From Mytilus californianus (Eukaryota > Mollusca > Bivalvia > Mytilida > Mytilidae): DNA of 64,000 nt. A program made the position numbers and the translations under genes. Location of the stretch: positions 78,365,143 through 78,429,142 of the forward strand of contig NW_026262679.1 of NCBI RefSeq assembly GCF_021869535.1. The letters are read 5' to 3'. Of this stretch, positions 1 to 13,194 are shown one piece after another (position 1 is the stretch's first letter; each line of letters opens with the position of its first letter). The notes below the pieces were generated by a model, which made no database searches, was not told the origin of the DNA, and was given only the letters and a program-made list of their open reading frames with translations.

Positions 1-54
1 AGAAAAAGATCTAGTTTTCTTCAAAGCCAACTTGTCTTTGCTCTTTCTCTTTAG

Positions 55-172
55 GTTGTTTTGGGTAGTGAAGGAATATAGCAATACCAGTTTTGAAGTC
101 TCTAACTTTGACTCAGCTGGGGCGGGGAATAAAGGATTATTGAGACTGCTACAGGGGGATGACCAAGACTAG
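55..172 (+). CDS. Probable 3'-terminal coding exon of an upstream gene (5' part outside window)
   Basis: A pyrimidine-rich tract ending in TTTAG at 50-54 is a good splice acceptor. From 56 one frame stays open for 38 codons and stops with TAG at 170-172. The peptide begins LFWVVKEYSNTSFEVSNFD and ends GLLRLLQGDDQD, with a mixed composition unlike the surrounding AT-rich repeats. I do not recognise the protein. The exon would enter with one base of a split codon (position 55). No close AATAAA signal is visible. The alternative is a chance open frame, since 38 codons is short; the acceptor plus composition is the only support. Confidence 0.35.
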
Positions 173-354
173 AAGAGGAGCATACTGTGAACCAACTCAT
201 TTTCGGACAATTTATTTAATAGACTTCAAAGAAAAGAAGAAAGCCTAATATAAATCACGAGAATTTCAAAATAGAATTGTCTGTTGTATGAAATAACCCG
301 AAAAATTAGATAATCACGAAACATATCCATGTAAAATATGCTAAAAATGGCTAT
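173..354. other. No feature seen
   Basis: AT-rich sequence after the putative terminal exon. It could hold its 3' UTR, but no clear polyadenylation signal or other structure is visible. Confidence 0.3.
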
Positions 355-556
355 AATAATATGGTCGTTAAGTCTTTTCATTTGAATTGTTTTACATTTG
401 TGATTTCTGGGCCTTTTATAGCTGACTATGTGGTTTGGGCTTAGCTCATCGTTGAGGGCCGTACAGTTATCTATAGCTGTTAATTTCTGTGTCATTTAGT
501 CTCTTGTGGAGAGTTGTCTCATTGGCAATCATACCACATCTTCTTTTTTTATATAT
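355..556 (+). repeat. SINE-like mussel repeat, family A, 3' portion
   Basis: Carries the family A landmarks in order: 'ctgggccttttatagctgac', 'gttgagggccgtacagtta', 'ctcttgtggagagttgtctc' and 'ggcaatcataccacatcttc', then an AT tail. At least 13 copies in both orientations occur in this window. The family resembles a short interspersed element; I cannot assign it to a named family without a search. Confidence 0.75.
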
Positions 557-639
557 AAGCAGCAAAAATCCTATGTGAAATATGAGAGAAATGGCGATAC
601 GCGAAAAAAAATATCAGCTGCGAAATATGATAGAAATGT

Positions 640-840
640 CTATATGGTCGTTAATTTTTTCGTTTGAATTGTTTACATATGTGATTTCTGGGCATTCTAA
701 AACTGACTATGTGGTTGGGGCTTTGCTCATCGTTGAGGGCCGTACAGTTACCTACAATGTATAGCTATTAATTTCTGTGTCATTTATTCTCTTGTGGAGA
801 GTTGTCTCATTGGCAATCATACCACATCTTCTTTTTTATA
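640..840 (+). repeat. SINE-like family A, second 3' fragment
   Basis: Near-duplicate of the copy at 355-556, separated by a short 'gaaatggcgatacgcgaaaa' motif that recurs at 587-640 and 855-990. The pair looks like a local tandem duplication of repeat plus spacer rather than two independent insertions. Confidence 0.7.
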
Positions 841-989
841 TATACATGGAAAAATTCCTATGTGAAATATGATAGAAATGGCGATACGCGAAAAAAAATA
901 TTAGCTGCGAAATATGAAAGAAATGTTGCTACGCAAAAAAAAAAAATCAGCTGTGAAATATAATAGGAATGGCGCAACACAAATAAAAT

Positions 990-1799
990 GTCCATAAAAT
1001 AAGTTGGTTTACAGTAGTTGGTTCCTATAGAAATGTCAACTGTGTTACAAAAATAGGACATTAAATTGGTGATAAACTGAGTTTAAAAGGATGTTGGTCA
1101 TTTATCTGTTCCCCATTAAATTGAAATTTGAATATTATAATAATGGTCAATCGAAATGCAAAGAACAAATGTAAAAAAAAATTCTAAACGTGAAATTCTG
1201 TCTGAATTTTACATTTCATCACCTCAAAGAGATTCCTTATTCAACTGTCCCATTCTGAATTTTAGGTATTAGGTACATATTCATCTGAAGTTATAATCAT
1301 GTTAGACTAAATTTATAGCACTTTTTCTTTTTTTGAAAGTTATTTACTAACGACAGTAAGTCTCAGCCCAATAAATTCTATTGTGCACACATACTTAATA
1401 AATACAAAGCAACCATATCCCTCCATCTGGTTAGTACCCCAAACCCTTATTAGAATGTCATACATCAATCTCTCTCTCCCTTGCGCCATCTATCACGCTA
1501 CTTAAATACCTAACAACCTATTTAGGAAGTATCATGTTAGTAAACCCCCCAGGTTAGTGTTGATACTTCAAAAAATAAAAAGATTTTTAAATGAAGTACT
1601 AGACATGGAGGGATAAGTATAATTTTTTAAAGAAATTAAAATATTTCATAAACTTAAATGAATTGATGTTACAATTTTCAGTGTAGCCAACTGGTTAGTG
1701 GAATAATCTTCAATGAAGATTGCCAGAGACCAAAACTTTGTGGAGCCAAAAACAAAGTTTTTCATGATCATTAAAAAGCCAACCAAAAGAGATAATATT
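990..1799. other. AT-rich spacer, nothing recognised
   Basis: No convincing exon, hairpin or tandem structure on either strand. Short open frames here lack splice context and coding-like composition. Confidence 0.4.
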
Positions 1800-1800
1800 T

Positions 1801-2113
1801 CATTATCTCATAATTAATAAACTGGAAATTTAGAGGAATAAAAAATAACTTAAATTTCTAAAAGCATTACTGCAGACCTTAATACTGATTCAGAATGAGA
1901 AAAAGGTTATAATCAATTAAATAATGAAATAATGTTGAAGAGGGAGAATTTTTTTCATTATCTCATAATTAATAAACTGGAAATTTAGAGGAATAAAAAA
2001 TAACTTAAATTTCTAAAAGCATTACTGAAGACCTTAATACTGATTCAGAATGAGAAAAAGGTTATAATTAATTAAATAATGAAATAATGTTGAAAAGGGA
2101 GAATTTTTTTCAT
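1801..2113. repeat. Two-copy 155 bp tandem duplication
   Basis: 'cattatctcataattaata' starts at 1801 and again at 1956. The two 155 bp copies match except for a few substitutions, for example ctgcagacc versus ctgaagacc, so the duplication is recent. No coding content. Confidence 0.9.
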
Positions 2114-2180
2114 CTGAAAAAAGGAAAAAATGGCATAAGAAAACTATTAAAAAATTTAAAAAAGAACTAAACAAAACTAG

Positions 2181-3917
2181 AGGCTCTCAAGAGCCTGTGT
2201 CGCTCACCTGACTCTACTTTGGTTTTGGAAATCATAATGGATTCCCTAATGATGATTGAGGCCAAATTTGGTTTAATATTGGCCCCGTAATTAAATTAAA
2301 AATCTTGGGGTATGACTATTTCCCATAGGGTCATATGTTAAACTAAGTCCCCTGCTGGCAGCCATCTTGAAGGATGGTTCGGCTACAAAGTAACAACACT
2401 TAGTCAACACCTCATTAGGAACATTCATGCCATGTTTGGTTTCATTCTATTCAGTGGTTCTCTAGAAGAAAACATTTGTATGTATTTCCCATAGGGTCCT
2501 ATGTTAAACTTACTCCCCCTGCTGGCAGCCATCATAGATGACAAATCAGCTACAAAGTAACAACACTTGGTCAGCACCTCTAAAGAAACATTCGTACCAT
2601 GTTTGGTTTCAATCCATTAGGCAGTTTTCTAGAAGAAGACATTTGTATATATTTCCCATATTGTCCTTTGTTAAACTAAGTCCCCCTGCTGGCATCCATC
2701 TTGGTTGATGGATTTGCTACAAAGTAACAACACTTGGTCGGCACCTCATAAGGAACATTCATGCCATGTTTGGTTTCATTCCATTTAGTGGTTCTTCAAA
2801 AGAAGACTTTTGTATGTATTTCACATAGCTAGGGTCCTTTGTTAAACTAAGTTCCCCTCTGGTAGCCATCTTGGATGATTACTTGGCTACAAAGTAACAA
2901 CACTTGGTCAGCACCTCATAAGGAAAATTCATGCCATGTTTGGTTTCATTCCATTCATTGGTTCTATAAAAGAAGACATTTGTATGTATTGTCCATGAGG
3001 TCCTTATGATGTTAAATAAAGTCCATCTCTGGTGGCCATCTCGGATGATGGATCGGCTTCAAAGTATCAACACTTGGTCAGCAGATCATAAGGAACATTT
3101 GTCCCATGTATGGTTTCATTCCATTCAGTGGTTCTCTAAAAGAAGACATTTGCATGTATTTCCCATAGGGTCCTATGTTAAACTAAGTCCCTCTCTGGCG
3201 GCCATCTTGGATGACTGATTGGCTTCAAAGTAACAACACTTGGTCAACACCTCATAAAGAACATTCATGCCATGGTTTGTTTCATTTAGTGGTTCTCTAA
3301 AAGAAGACATTTGTATGTATTGTCCATTGTCCATTATGGTCCAATGTTAAATGAAGTCCCCTGCTGGCGGCCATCTTGGAAGATGGATCGGCTTCCTTCA
3401 AAGTAACAACACTTGGTCAGCACTTCATAAGGAACATTCATGCCATGTTTAGTTTCATTTCATTCAGTGGTTCTCTAAAAGAAGACATTTGTATGTATTG
3501 TCCATAGGGTCCTTTTTAAACTTAAGTCCCACGCTGGCGGCCATCTTGGAAGATAGATCGGCTTCAAAGTAACAAAAATTGGTCAGCACCTCATAAGGAA
3601 AATTCATGCCATGTTTAGTTTCATTCCATTCAGTGGTTCTCTAAAAGAAGACATTTGTATGTATTGTCCATAGGGTCCTATGTTAAACTAAGTCCCACGC
3701 TGGCGGCCATCTTGGATGATGGATCAGCGAAAAAGTAAAAACACTTGGTCAGCACCTCATAAGGAACAATCATGCCATGTTTAATTTCATTCCATTCATT
3801 AGTTCTCTAGAAGAAGTTCAAAATGTAAAAAGTTAACGACGACATCGGACAACGACAACAGACGACAGACGCCAAGTGATGAGAAAAGCTCACTTGGCCC
3901 TTTGGGCCAGGTGAGCT
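2181..3917 (+). mobile_element. Tandem-core element with hairpin ends (pearl-like, non-autonomous)
   Basis: Begins with the short palindrome aggctctcaagagcct (2181-2196). The core is about nine copies of a unit of roughly 167 bp, each with 'ctggcggccatcttgga', 'caaagtaacaacacttggtc' and a 'gaagacatttgtatgtatt' segment. It ends with a dyad around 'cacttggccctttgggcca' (3887-3917). A left block, a tandem core of units near 160 bp and a right block is the layout known for bivalve pearl elements, which have been linked to Helitron/Helentron-type non-autonomous elements. No protein is encoded. Assignment rests on layout, not on a database match. Confidence 0.65.
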
Positions 3918-4310
3918 AAAAATATTGACATTGCTATGGGAACCCTGCCCCTTTTAAGACAGACTTCATACAGGCACTTATCAAGGATAAAAAGAATCAA
4001 GCATTATCCCTTAATTTCACATTCCACAATGTAGGCGATCTCTTTTAATATAGATAACTCAAAAGTTGATCACACCTAACCCACTGAACCAGAAGAAGGA
4101 TACAACAGATACGGCATACTGTGCTTCAAAACTTGCCGTCGCCCAGAAACTATCAGCAAGGACCAGCTGAGAGCTAATAATTTGACAAAAGAGACTTCAA
4201 TTTCCTGATTGTGAACTTTTCTTATGTAGCAGCAATCCAATTATACCTGAAAATGAATTTCTTGTCTCCTTGCTGATTATTCCACTCTTTGCATCTCATG
4301 CATGTAGGTA
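3918..4310. other. Spacer without a supported feature
   Basis: Contains a short stretch of coding-like composition on the + strand around 4095-4210, but no start or splice pair that I trust. Otherwise nothing. Confidence 0.3.
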
Positions 4311-4454
4311 TTTCCTTTAAAAAAACAGTTGCTGCTTATGTTTAAAAAGAAACTTCTTAAACAATGGTTGTTAATGATCAAGTTGATTGAAAGTCACTCT
4401 TTACATGATTTATTGATTACAAAAATTCTAGATGTGAAAAAAATAATCATTATA

Positions 4455-5029
4455 CAGTCAAACCTGCCTTAAGGTCACCACCTTGTTTAAGAGGTCAACT
4501 ATCTCTAACGGTCTCTTGGTGACCCTCTCAAGTATTTTCTCTATATATTTAACTCATTTCAGTCGTCACCTGTCCGATGCGGTCACCTTATTTTATGCAC
4601 GAAATCATCATTTTACTGTTTTTAATTACAATTATAATCATGATGAAAAATATGTGTGTTCAGTATAAAAATCAAAATGAGAATCGGAACCCGTTTCACG
4701 GTTTGCAACATAGATCTTGCAATATGAAGTAAATTTGTGAATCCTTGTATTCCACTCCCTTCAATTAATACCATTGAGAAGCATTTCACAGACTTGTTTA
4801 TCCAATTATATCAACACCTTTAAATCAATAAATGTCTTCTTCAAATTGACAGTGCAAGAGTTCACCCTTTTATATTTGTCTGCTCACACAAACAAACCAT
4901 AAATCTTCCAACTAAAACACTAAACCAAGTTGCATTCCCAGCCACAGAAACTCTTTTTAAAGGTCACTTTTCTCGAGCCGTCCCTTTTGACACTTCCCAT
5001 GAGTGACATGCTTAAAACAGGTTTGACTG
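4455..5029. mobile_element. TA-flanked MITE with CAGTCAAACC terminal repeats
   Basis: Ends CAGTCAAACCTGCCTTAAG (from 4455) and CTTAAAACAGGTTTGACTG (to 5029) are imperfect inverted repeats flanked by TA on both sides (4453-4454, 5030-5031). That is the signature of Tc1/mariner/pogo-type insertion. It interrupts a degenerate monomer of the satellite. There is no transposase frame in its 575 bp. Confidence 0.75.
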
Positions 5030-5139
5030 TACAAGATCCTTAATACTTATATCTTTATATTCAAATTTTATAAAAACTCAAATCCAACAAATTTTCAGCA
5101 GTATCATATTCTTTTCTCCATCTTTTTTTTTTCATTTTT

Positions 5140-5787
5140 GTCGAGCCTTCGACTTTTGTCGAAAAAGCGAGACATAGCGATCCTACATTCCGTCGGCATC
5201 GTCCACAAATATTCACTCTGTGGTTAAAGTTTTTGAAATTTTAATAACTTTCTTAAACTATCCTGGATTTCTACCAAACTAGGACAGAAGCTTGTTTATG
5301 ATCATAAGATAGTATCAAGAAGTAAATTGTGTAAAAAAAAATTTCCATTTCTATATTTTACATATAAATGGACTTAGTTTTTCTGCCAGGAAACATTACA
5401 TTCACTCTGTGGTTAAAGTTTTAAAAATTTTAATAACTTTCTTAAACTATCCTGGATTTGTACCAAACTTGGACAGAAGGTTGCATATGATCAATAGCTA
5501 GTATCTAGAAGGAAATTTTGTCCCTGTTTTTCCGTATTTTATTGATAAATGGACTTAGTTTTTCTTCCAGTTAACATTACATACAGTCTGCTATTAAAGT
5601 TTTTAAAACATTTATTAGATTCATAAACTATCCTGGATTTTTACAAAACTTGGACAGAAGCTTCTTACAATCAAAAGATAGTATCGAGAGGAATATTTTA
5701 ATTTTTTTTCCCTCATTTTTGTTGAGCCTGCGATTAACAGCAAAAATGGGCGAGACACTGGGTTCCGTGGAACCCTTACAAATTTTT
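5140..5787 (+). mobile_element. Tandem-core element ('gtcgagccttcgac' family), copy 1
   Basis: Starts with a hairpin-forming 'gtcgagccttcgacttttg' block and 'gcgagacatagcgatcctac'. It has about three core units of roughly 190 bp containing 'tctgtggttaaagtttt' and 'aaactatcctggattt', and ends near 'gcgagacactgggttccg' plus 'cccttacaaattttt'. It splits a satellite monomer between 'cattttt' and 'cttaaatata', so its insertion point can be read from the flanks. Related copies lie at 20155-21183 (reverse) and 37003-38060. Confidence 0.7.
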
Positions 5788-8700
5788 CTTAAATATACTG
5801 CTGTCCCAACAAAAGATGTGTAATATAAAGGCTAGATTCATAGGAAATTCTAAAATTTCATATTTTATCAAAATTTTTACCTTAATTGCAATGGCTGTTT
5901 AAAAAGAATCTACTGAATAAATAAATTATAATTAGGGTTTAAAAGATAAAGTTGAAAGTCAATTCTTAACATGATTCCTAAACTAAAATTCTGTATGTGG
6001 TTAAACTGCAATGAGTCATCTGCAGACTTCCTTTCTGGGAGCATGTGTATTAAAAAATAAAGGAAATAGATCTTCACCCTTATAAAACATACTTTAAAAA
6101 ATAAAGGTCTAATATAACAAATCTTATAACCAATTTCTTTGAACTCAAATTTAGAGAAACTCAAACCTCTATATCACACAGGTTTTCAGCAGTATCATAT
6201 TTTTTTCTTCAGTTCTCCACATTTTTTTTTACTTTTTTCATTTTTCTTAAATATACTGCCGCGCCAACAAAAGATGTGTAATATAAAGGCTAGAGTTTTT
6301 TTCTGGAATTTCTAATATTTTGATATTTCAGCATAATTTCACCTAAATTTTGGTAGCTTATTAACTTAAAAAGAATCTACTGAATAATTAGGGTTTTTAA
6401 AGATAAAGTTGAAAGTCAATTTTGCCCATGATTCATAAACTAAAATTCAGCATGTAGTTAAACTGCAATAAGTCATCTACAGACTTCATTTCTGGGAGCA
6501 TGTGTATTAAAAGATAAAAGAAATATATCTTCACCGTTATACTTTAAAAAATAAAGGTCTAATATAACAAATCTTATAACCAATTTCTATTAACTCAAAT
6601 TTAGAGAAACTCAAACCTCTATATCACACAGGTTTTCAGCAGTATCATATTTTTTTCTACAGTTCTCCACATTTTTTTTTTTTAAATATACTGCCGTGCC
6701 AACAAAAGATGTGTGATATAAAGGCTAGAGTTTTTTGTGGAAATTCTAATATTTTGATATTTCAGCATAATTTTTTTTTTACTTTTTTCATTTTTCTTAT
6801 ACTGCCGCGCCAACAAAAGATGTGAAATATAAAGGCTAGATTCATGGGAAATTCTAAAATTTCATATTTTATCAAAATGTTTACCTTAATTGCAATGGCT
6901 GTTTAAAAAGAATCTACTGAATAATTAGGGTTTTTAAAAGATAAAGTTGAAAGTCAATTTTTCCCATGATTCATAAACTAAAATTCAGCATGTATACGTA
7001 GTTAAACTGCAATAAGTCATCTGCCGATTTCATTTCTGGGAGCATGTGTATTAAAAAAATAAAGGAAATAGATCTTCACCCTTATAAAACATACTTTAAA
7101 AAATAAAGGTCTAATATAACAAATCTCATAACCAATTTCTTTTAACTCAAATTTAGAGAAACTCAAACCTCTATATCAGACAGGTTTTCAGCAGTATCAG
7201 GTCTAATATAACAAATCTCATAACCAATTTCTTTTTAACTCAAATTTAGAGAAACTCAAACCTCTATATCACACAGGTTTTCAGCAGTATCATATTTTTT
7301 TCTACAGTTCTCCACATTTTTTTTTTACTTTTTTCTTTTTTTTTTAAATATACTGCCGCGCCAACAAAAGATGTGTGATATAAAGGCTAGAGTTTTTTGT
7401 GGAAATTCTAATATTTTGATATTTCAGCATAATTTTTTTTTTACTTTTTTCATTTTTCTTAAATATACTGCCGCGCCAACAAAAGATGTGAAATATAAAG
7501 GCTAGATTCATGGGAAATTCTAAAATTTCATATTTTATCAAAATGTTTACCTTAATTGCAATGGCTGTTTAAAAAGAATCTACTGAATAATTAGGGTTTT
7601 TAAAAGATAAAGTTGAAAGTCAATTTTTCCCATGATTCATAAACTAAAATTCAGCATGTATACATAGTTAAACTGCAATAAGTCATCTGCCAATTTCATT
7701 TCTGGGAGCATGTGTATTAAAAAAATAAAGGAAATAGATCTTCACCCTTATAAAACATACTTTAAAAAATAAAGGTCTAATATAACAAATCTCATAACCA
7801 ATTTCTTTTAACTCAAATTTAGAGAAACTCAAACCTCTATATCAGACAGGTTTTCAGCAGTATCAGGTCTAATATAACAAATCTCATAACCAATTTCTTT
7901 TAACTCAAATTTAGAGAAACTCAAACTTCTATATCACACAGGTTTTCAGCAGTATCATATTTTTTTCTACAGTTCTCCACATTTTTTTTTTACTTTTTTC
8001 TTTTTTTTTTAAATATACTGCCGCGCCAACAAAAGATGTGTGATATAAACGCTAGAGTTTTTTGTGGAAATTCTAATATTTTGATATTTCAGCATAATTT
8101 TTTTTTTACTTTTTTCATTTTTCTTAAATATACTGCCGCGCCAACAAAAGATGTGAAATATAAAGGCTAGATTCATGGGAAATTCTAAAATTTCATATTT
8201 TATCAAAATGTTTACCTTAATTGCAATGGCTGTTTAAAAAGAATCTACTGAATAATTAGGGTTTTTAAAAGATAAAGTTGAAAGTCAATTTTTCCCATGA
8301 TTCATAAACTAAAATTCAGCATGTATATGTAGTTAAACTGCAATAAATCATCTGCCGATTTCATTTCTGGGAGCATGTGTATAAAAAAAATAAAGGAAAT
8401 AGATCTTCACCCTTATAAAACATACTTTAAAAAATAAAGGTCTAATATAACAAATCTCATAACCAATTTCTTTTAACTCAAATTTAGAGAAACTCAAACC
8501 TCTATATCAGACAGGTTTTCAGCAGTATCAGGTCTAATATAACAAATCTCATAACCAATTTCTTTGAACTCAAATTTAGAGAAACTCAAACCTCTATATC
8601 AGACAGGTTTTCAGCAGTATCATATTTTTTTCTTCAGTTCTCCACATTTTTTTTTTTAAAACTTTTTTCATTTTTCTTAAATATACTGCCGCGCCAACAA

Positions 8701-11700
8701 AAGATGTGTAATATAAAGGCTAGAGTTTTTTTCTGGAATTTCTAATATTTTGATATTTCAGCATAATTTCACCTAAATTTTGGTAGCTACTTAAAAAGAA
8801 TCTACTGAATAATTAGGGTTTTTAAAGATAAAGTTGAAAGTCAATTTTGCCCATGATTCATAAACTAAAATTCAGCATGTAGTTAAACTGCAATAAGTCA
8901 TCTACAGACTTCATTTCTGGGAGCATGTGTATTAAAAGATAAAAGAAATATATCTTCACCCTTATACTTTAAAAAATGAAGGTCTAATATAACAAATCTT
9001 ATAACCAATTTCTATTAACTCAAATTTAGAGAAACTCAAACCTCTATATCACACAGGTTTTCAGCAGTATCATATTTTTTTCTACAGTTCTCCACATTTT
9101 ATTTTTTTAAATATACTGCCGTGCCAACAAAAGATGTGTGATATAAAGGCTAGAGTTTTTTGTGGAAATTCTAATATTTTGATATTTCAGCATAATTTTT
9201 TTTTTACTTTTTTCATTTTTCTTATACTGCCGCGCCAACAAAAGATGTGAAATATAAAGGCTAGATTCATGGGAAATTCTAAAATTTCATATTTTATCAA
9301 AATGTTTACCTTAATTGCAATGGCTGTTTAAAAAGAATCTACTGAATAATTAGGGTTTTTAAAAGATAAAGTTGAAAGTCAATTTTTCCCATGATTCATA
9401 AACTAAAATTCAGCATGTATACGTAGTTAAACTGCAATAAGTCATCTGCCGATTTCATTTCTGGGAGCATGTGTATTAAAAAAATAAAGGAAATAGATCT
9501 TCACCCTTATAAAACATACTTTAAAAAATAAAGGTCTAATATAACAAATCTCATAACCAATTTCTTTTAACTCAAATTTAGAGAAACTCAAACCTCTATA
9601 TCAGACAGGTTTTCAGCAGTATCAGGTCTAATATAACAAATCTCATAACCAATTTCTTTTAACTCAAATTTAGAGAAACTCAAACCTCTATATCACACAG
9701 GTTTTCAGCAGTATCATATTTTTTTCTACAGTTCTCCACATTTTTTTTTTACTTTTTTCTTTTTTTTTTAAATATACTGCCGCGCCAACAAAAGATGTGT
9801 GATATAAAGGCTAGAGTTTTTTGTGGAAATTCTAATATTTTGATATTTCAGCATAATTTTTTTTTTACTTTTTTCATTTTTCTTAAATATACTGCCGCGC
9901 CAACAAAAGATGTGAAATATAAAGGCTAGATTCATGGGAAATTCTAAAATTTCATATTTTATCAAAATGTTTACCTTAATTGCAATGGCTGTTTAAAAAG
10001 AATCTACTGAATAATTAGGGTTTTTAAAAGATAAAGTTGAAAGTCAATTTTTCCCATGATTCATAAACTAAAATTCAGCATGTATACGTAGTTAAACTGC
10101 AATAAGTCATCTGCCGATTTCATTTCTGGGAGCATGTGTATAAAAAAAATAAAGGAAATAGATCTTCACCCTTATAAAACATACTTTAAAAAATAAAGGT
10201 CTAATATAACAAATCTCATAACCAATTTCTTTTAACTCAAATTTAGAGAAACTCAAACCTCTATATCAGACAGGTTTTCAGCAGTATCAGGTCTAATATA
10301 ACAAATCTCATAACCAATTTCTTTGAACTCAAATTTAGAGAAACTCAAACCTCTATATCAGACAGGTTTTCAGCAGTATCATATTTTTTTCTTCAGTTCT
10401 CCACATTTTTTTTTTTTTAAACTTTTTTCATTTTTCTTAAATATACTGCCGCGCCAACAAAAGATGTGTAATATAAAGGCTAGAGTTTTTTTCTGGAATT
10501 TCTAATATTTTGATATTTCAGCATAATTTCGCCTAAATTTTGGTAGCTACTTAAAAAGAATCTACTGAATAATAAGGGTTTTTAAAGATAAAGTTGAAAG
10601 TCAATTTTGCCCATGATTCATAAACTAAAATTCAGCATGTAGTTAAACTGCAATAAGTCATCTACAGACTTCATTTCTGGGAGCATGTGTATTAAAAGAT
10701 AAAAGAAATATATCTTCACCCTTATACTTTAAAAAATAAAGGTCTAATATAACAAATCTTATAACCAATTTCTATTAACTCAAATTTAGAGAAACTCAAA
10801 CCTCTATATCACACAGGTTTTCAGCAGTATCATATTTTTTTCTACAGTTCTCCACATTTTTTTTTTTTAAATATACTGCCGTGCCAACAAAAGATGTGTG
10901 ATATAAAGGCTAGAGTTTTTTGTGGAAATTCTAATATTTTGATATTTCAGCATAATTTTTTTTTTACTTTTTTCATTTTTCTTATACTGCCGCGCCAACA
11001 AAAGATGTGAAATATAAAGGCTAGATTCATGGGAAATTCTAAAATTTCATATTTTATCAAAATGTTTACCTTAATTGCAATGGCTGTTTAAAAAGAATCT
11101 ACTGAATAATTAGGGTTTTTAAAAGATAAAGTTGAAAGTCAATTTTTCCCATGATTCATAAACTAAAATTCAGCATGTATACGTAGTTAAACTGCAATAA
11201 GTCATCTGCCGATTTCATTTCTGGGAGCATGTGTATTAAAAAAATAAAGGAAATAGATCTTCACCCTTATAAAACATACTTCAAAAAATAAAGGTCTAAT
11301 ATAACAAATCTCACAACCAATTTCTTTTAACTCAAATTTAGAGAAACTCAAACCTCTATATCAGACAGGTTTTCAGCAGTATCAGGTCTAATATAACAAA
11401 TCTCATAACCAATTTCTTTGAACTCAAATTTAGAGAAACTCAAACCTCTATATCAGACAGGTTTTCTGCAGTATCATATTTTTTTCTTCAGTTCTCCACA
11501 TTTTTTTTTTTTAAACTTTTTTCATTTTTCTTAAATATACTGCCGTGCCAACAAAAGATGTGTAATATAAAGCTATTTATTCATAAATTTCATATTTTAT
11601 CAAAATTTTTACCTAAATTTCAATGGCTGCGCAAAAGAATCCACTGAATAATTAGGGTTTTAAAAGATAAAGTTGAAAGTCAATTTTTCCCATGATTCAT

Positions 11701-12470
11701 GAACTAAAATTCAGCATGTAGTTTAAAACTGAAATAAGTCATCTGCAGACTTCATTTATGGGAGCATGTGTATTAAAAAATAAAGGAAATAGATCTTCAC
11801 CCTTATAAAACATACTTTAAAAAATAAAGGTCTAATATAACAAATCTCATAACCAATTTCTTTGAACTCAAATTTAGAGAAACTCAAGCCTCTATATCAG
11901 ACAGGTTTTCAGCAGTATCAGGTCTAATATAACAAATCTCATAACCAATTTCTTTTAACTCAAATTTAGAGAAACTCAAACCTCTATATCACACAGGTTT
12001 TCAGCAGTATCATATTTTTTTCTACAGTTCTCCACATTTTTTTTTTACTTTTTTCTTTTTTTTTTAAATATACTGCCGCGCCAACAAAAGATGTGTGATA
12101 TAAAGGCTAGAGTTTTTTGTGGAAATTCTAATATTTTGATATTTCAGCATAATTTCACCTTAATTTTGGTGGCTACTTAAAAAGAAAAATAACTCAATAA
12201 GGGACTTTTTAACGGTAAAGTAGAAAGTTGATTCTTCACAGGATTCTGGATGTAGTTGAACTGCAATAAGTCATCTGCAGACTTCATTTCTGGGAACATG
12301 TATATTTAGAAAATAAAGGAAATGGATCATCGGCCCTTAAAAACATCCTTTTTTTTAAATGTCTAATTTAATCAATCTCATTACCAATATCTTTAAGTCA
12401 AATTTAGAGAATCTCAAACCTCTACATCACAAAACTCTCAGCAGAACTGTCTTCTCAGTACAACATTAGA

Positions 12471-13194
12471 TCTTCCATCTCAAAAGTTTCATCTACGGCT
12501 GTCCCCTCCATTATAGTTCCGCTCTATACCAAAAACATCATCTACAATATAAAAATAATTCAATTATTGAAAACTTTAGATTTGTAAACTACTGATACAA
12601 TTGTAATAGGTGCCATATCCAACTTAGGATAAGCATCCGATTATAAATATCATATGAAGTAAACAATATGTTTAAGCCTATCCATGTTAATAATGACTAC
12701 ACATTCTATAAAAACTTAATTGATCAATTTAAATATAGAGTTAAAAGTATATGTCAAGTTTGAAATGATCTCAACACTTACAGATATTTAAACTGTGCTA
12801 TGGTATGAAGAGCCTTCCATATACCAAAGTCAATAAGAGAAATAACACAGGTATTTTGTTTTATTTCTAAGGTACGTTATGCTGGTTTCTGCAGTTGGGA
12901 CAAGTTTTGCTAAAAAATTTGAGAAACTCATGTGCAATGCTCAGAACCAAAACTCGTAAAAAGTGTTCGAATTGGAGCTGTGAGTCACTTATTGTTCTAG
13001 AATTATGTCCCTTTCTAACCTGGAAAATTGCACACTAATAGTGACATCAAATGCTCTCAAAAAGTATATTTGCTTAATCATAAACACAAAATATGTGAAA
13101 GTTTTGATTGATAAATACTCTTCGTTAGCCACAGACAAGAATAAGTCAGTTTTAGACCAGCATAATAAGAATAAATATGAAAATCAGAAGAACT
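12471..13194. other. Unique-looking spacer, no gene supported
   Basis: On the minus strand an acceptor-like 'ttatattgtag' just above 12540 precedes a short open frame starting MEGTAVDETFEMEDLM. It stops after 18 codons with no donor, so I do not call it. Nothing else stands out. Confidence 0.3.

Larger units (their letters stand above)
4310..12470. repeat. Higher-order satellite array (about 8 kb) with nested insertions
   Basis: The motif 'caacaaaagatgtg' recurs 17 times at 5807, 6265, 6700, 6811, 7362, 7477, 8027, 8142, 8695, 9125, 9236, 9786, 9901, 10455, 10885, 10996, 11549 and 12082 (the first copy is degenerate upstream). Spacings fall into classes of about 430, 111, 550, 115 and 554 bp, which together make a 1760 bp higher-order unit (8695 to 10455), preceded by the same order with one extra 665 bp block. 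Degenerate monomers sit at both edges (from 4310, and 12150-12470), and near-identical ones in the middle, as expected from unequal exchange. Identical 65-codon frames recur on the minus strand and are part of the repeat, not genes. Confidence 0.85.

Noticed and set aside
7344..9965. Three identical 65-codon minus-strand frames
   Set aside because: They are the same satellite monomer repeated; composition and spacing follow the repeat, with no start or splice context.
12440..12545. Short minus-strand frame MEGTAVDETFEMEDLM
   Set aside because: Acceptor-like start but an 18-codon stop and no donor; too short to call.
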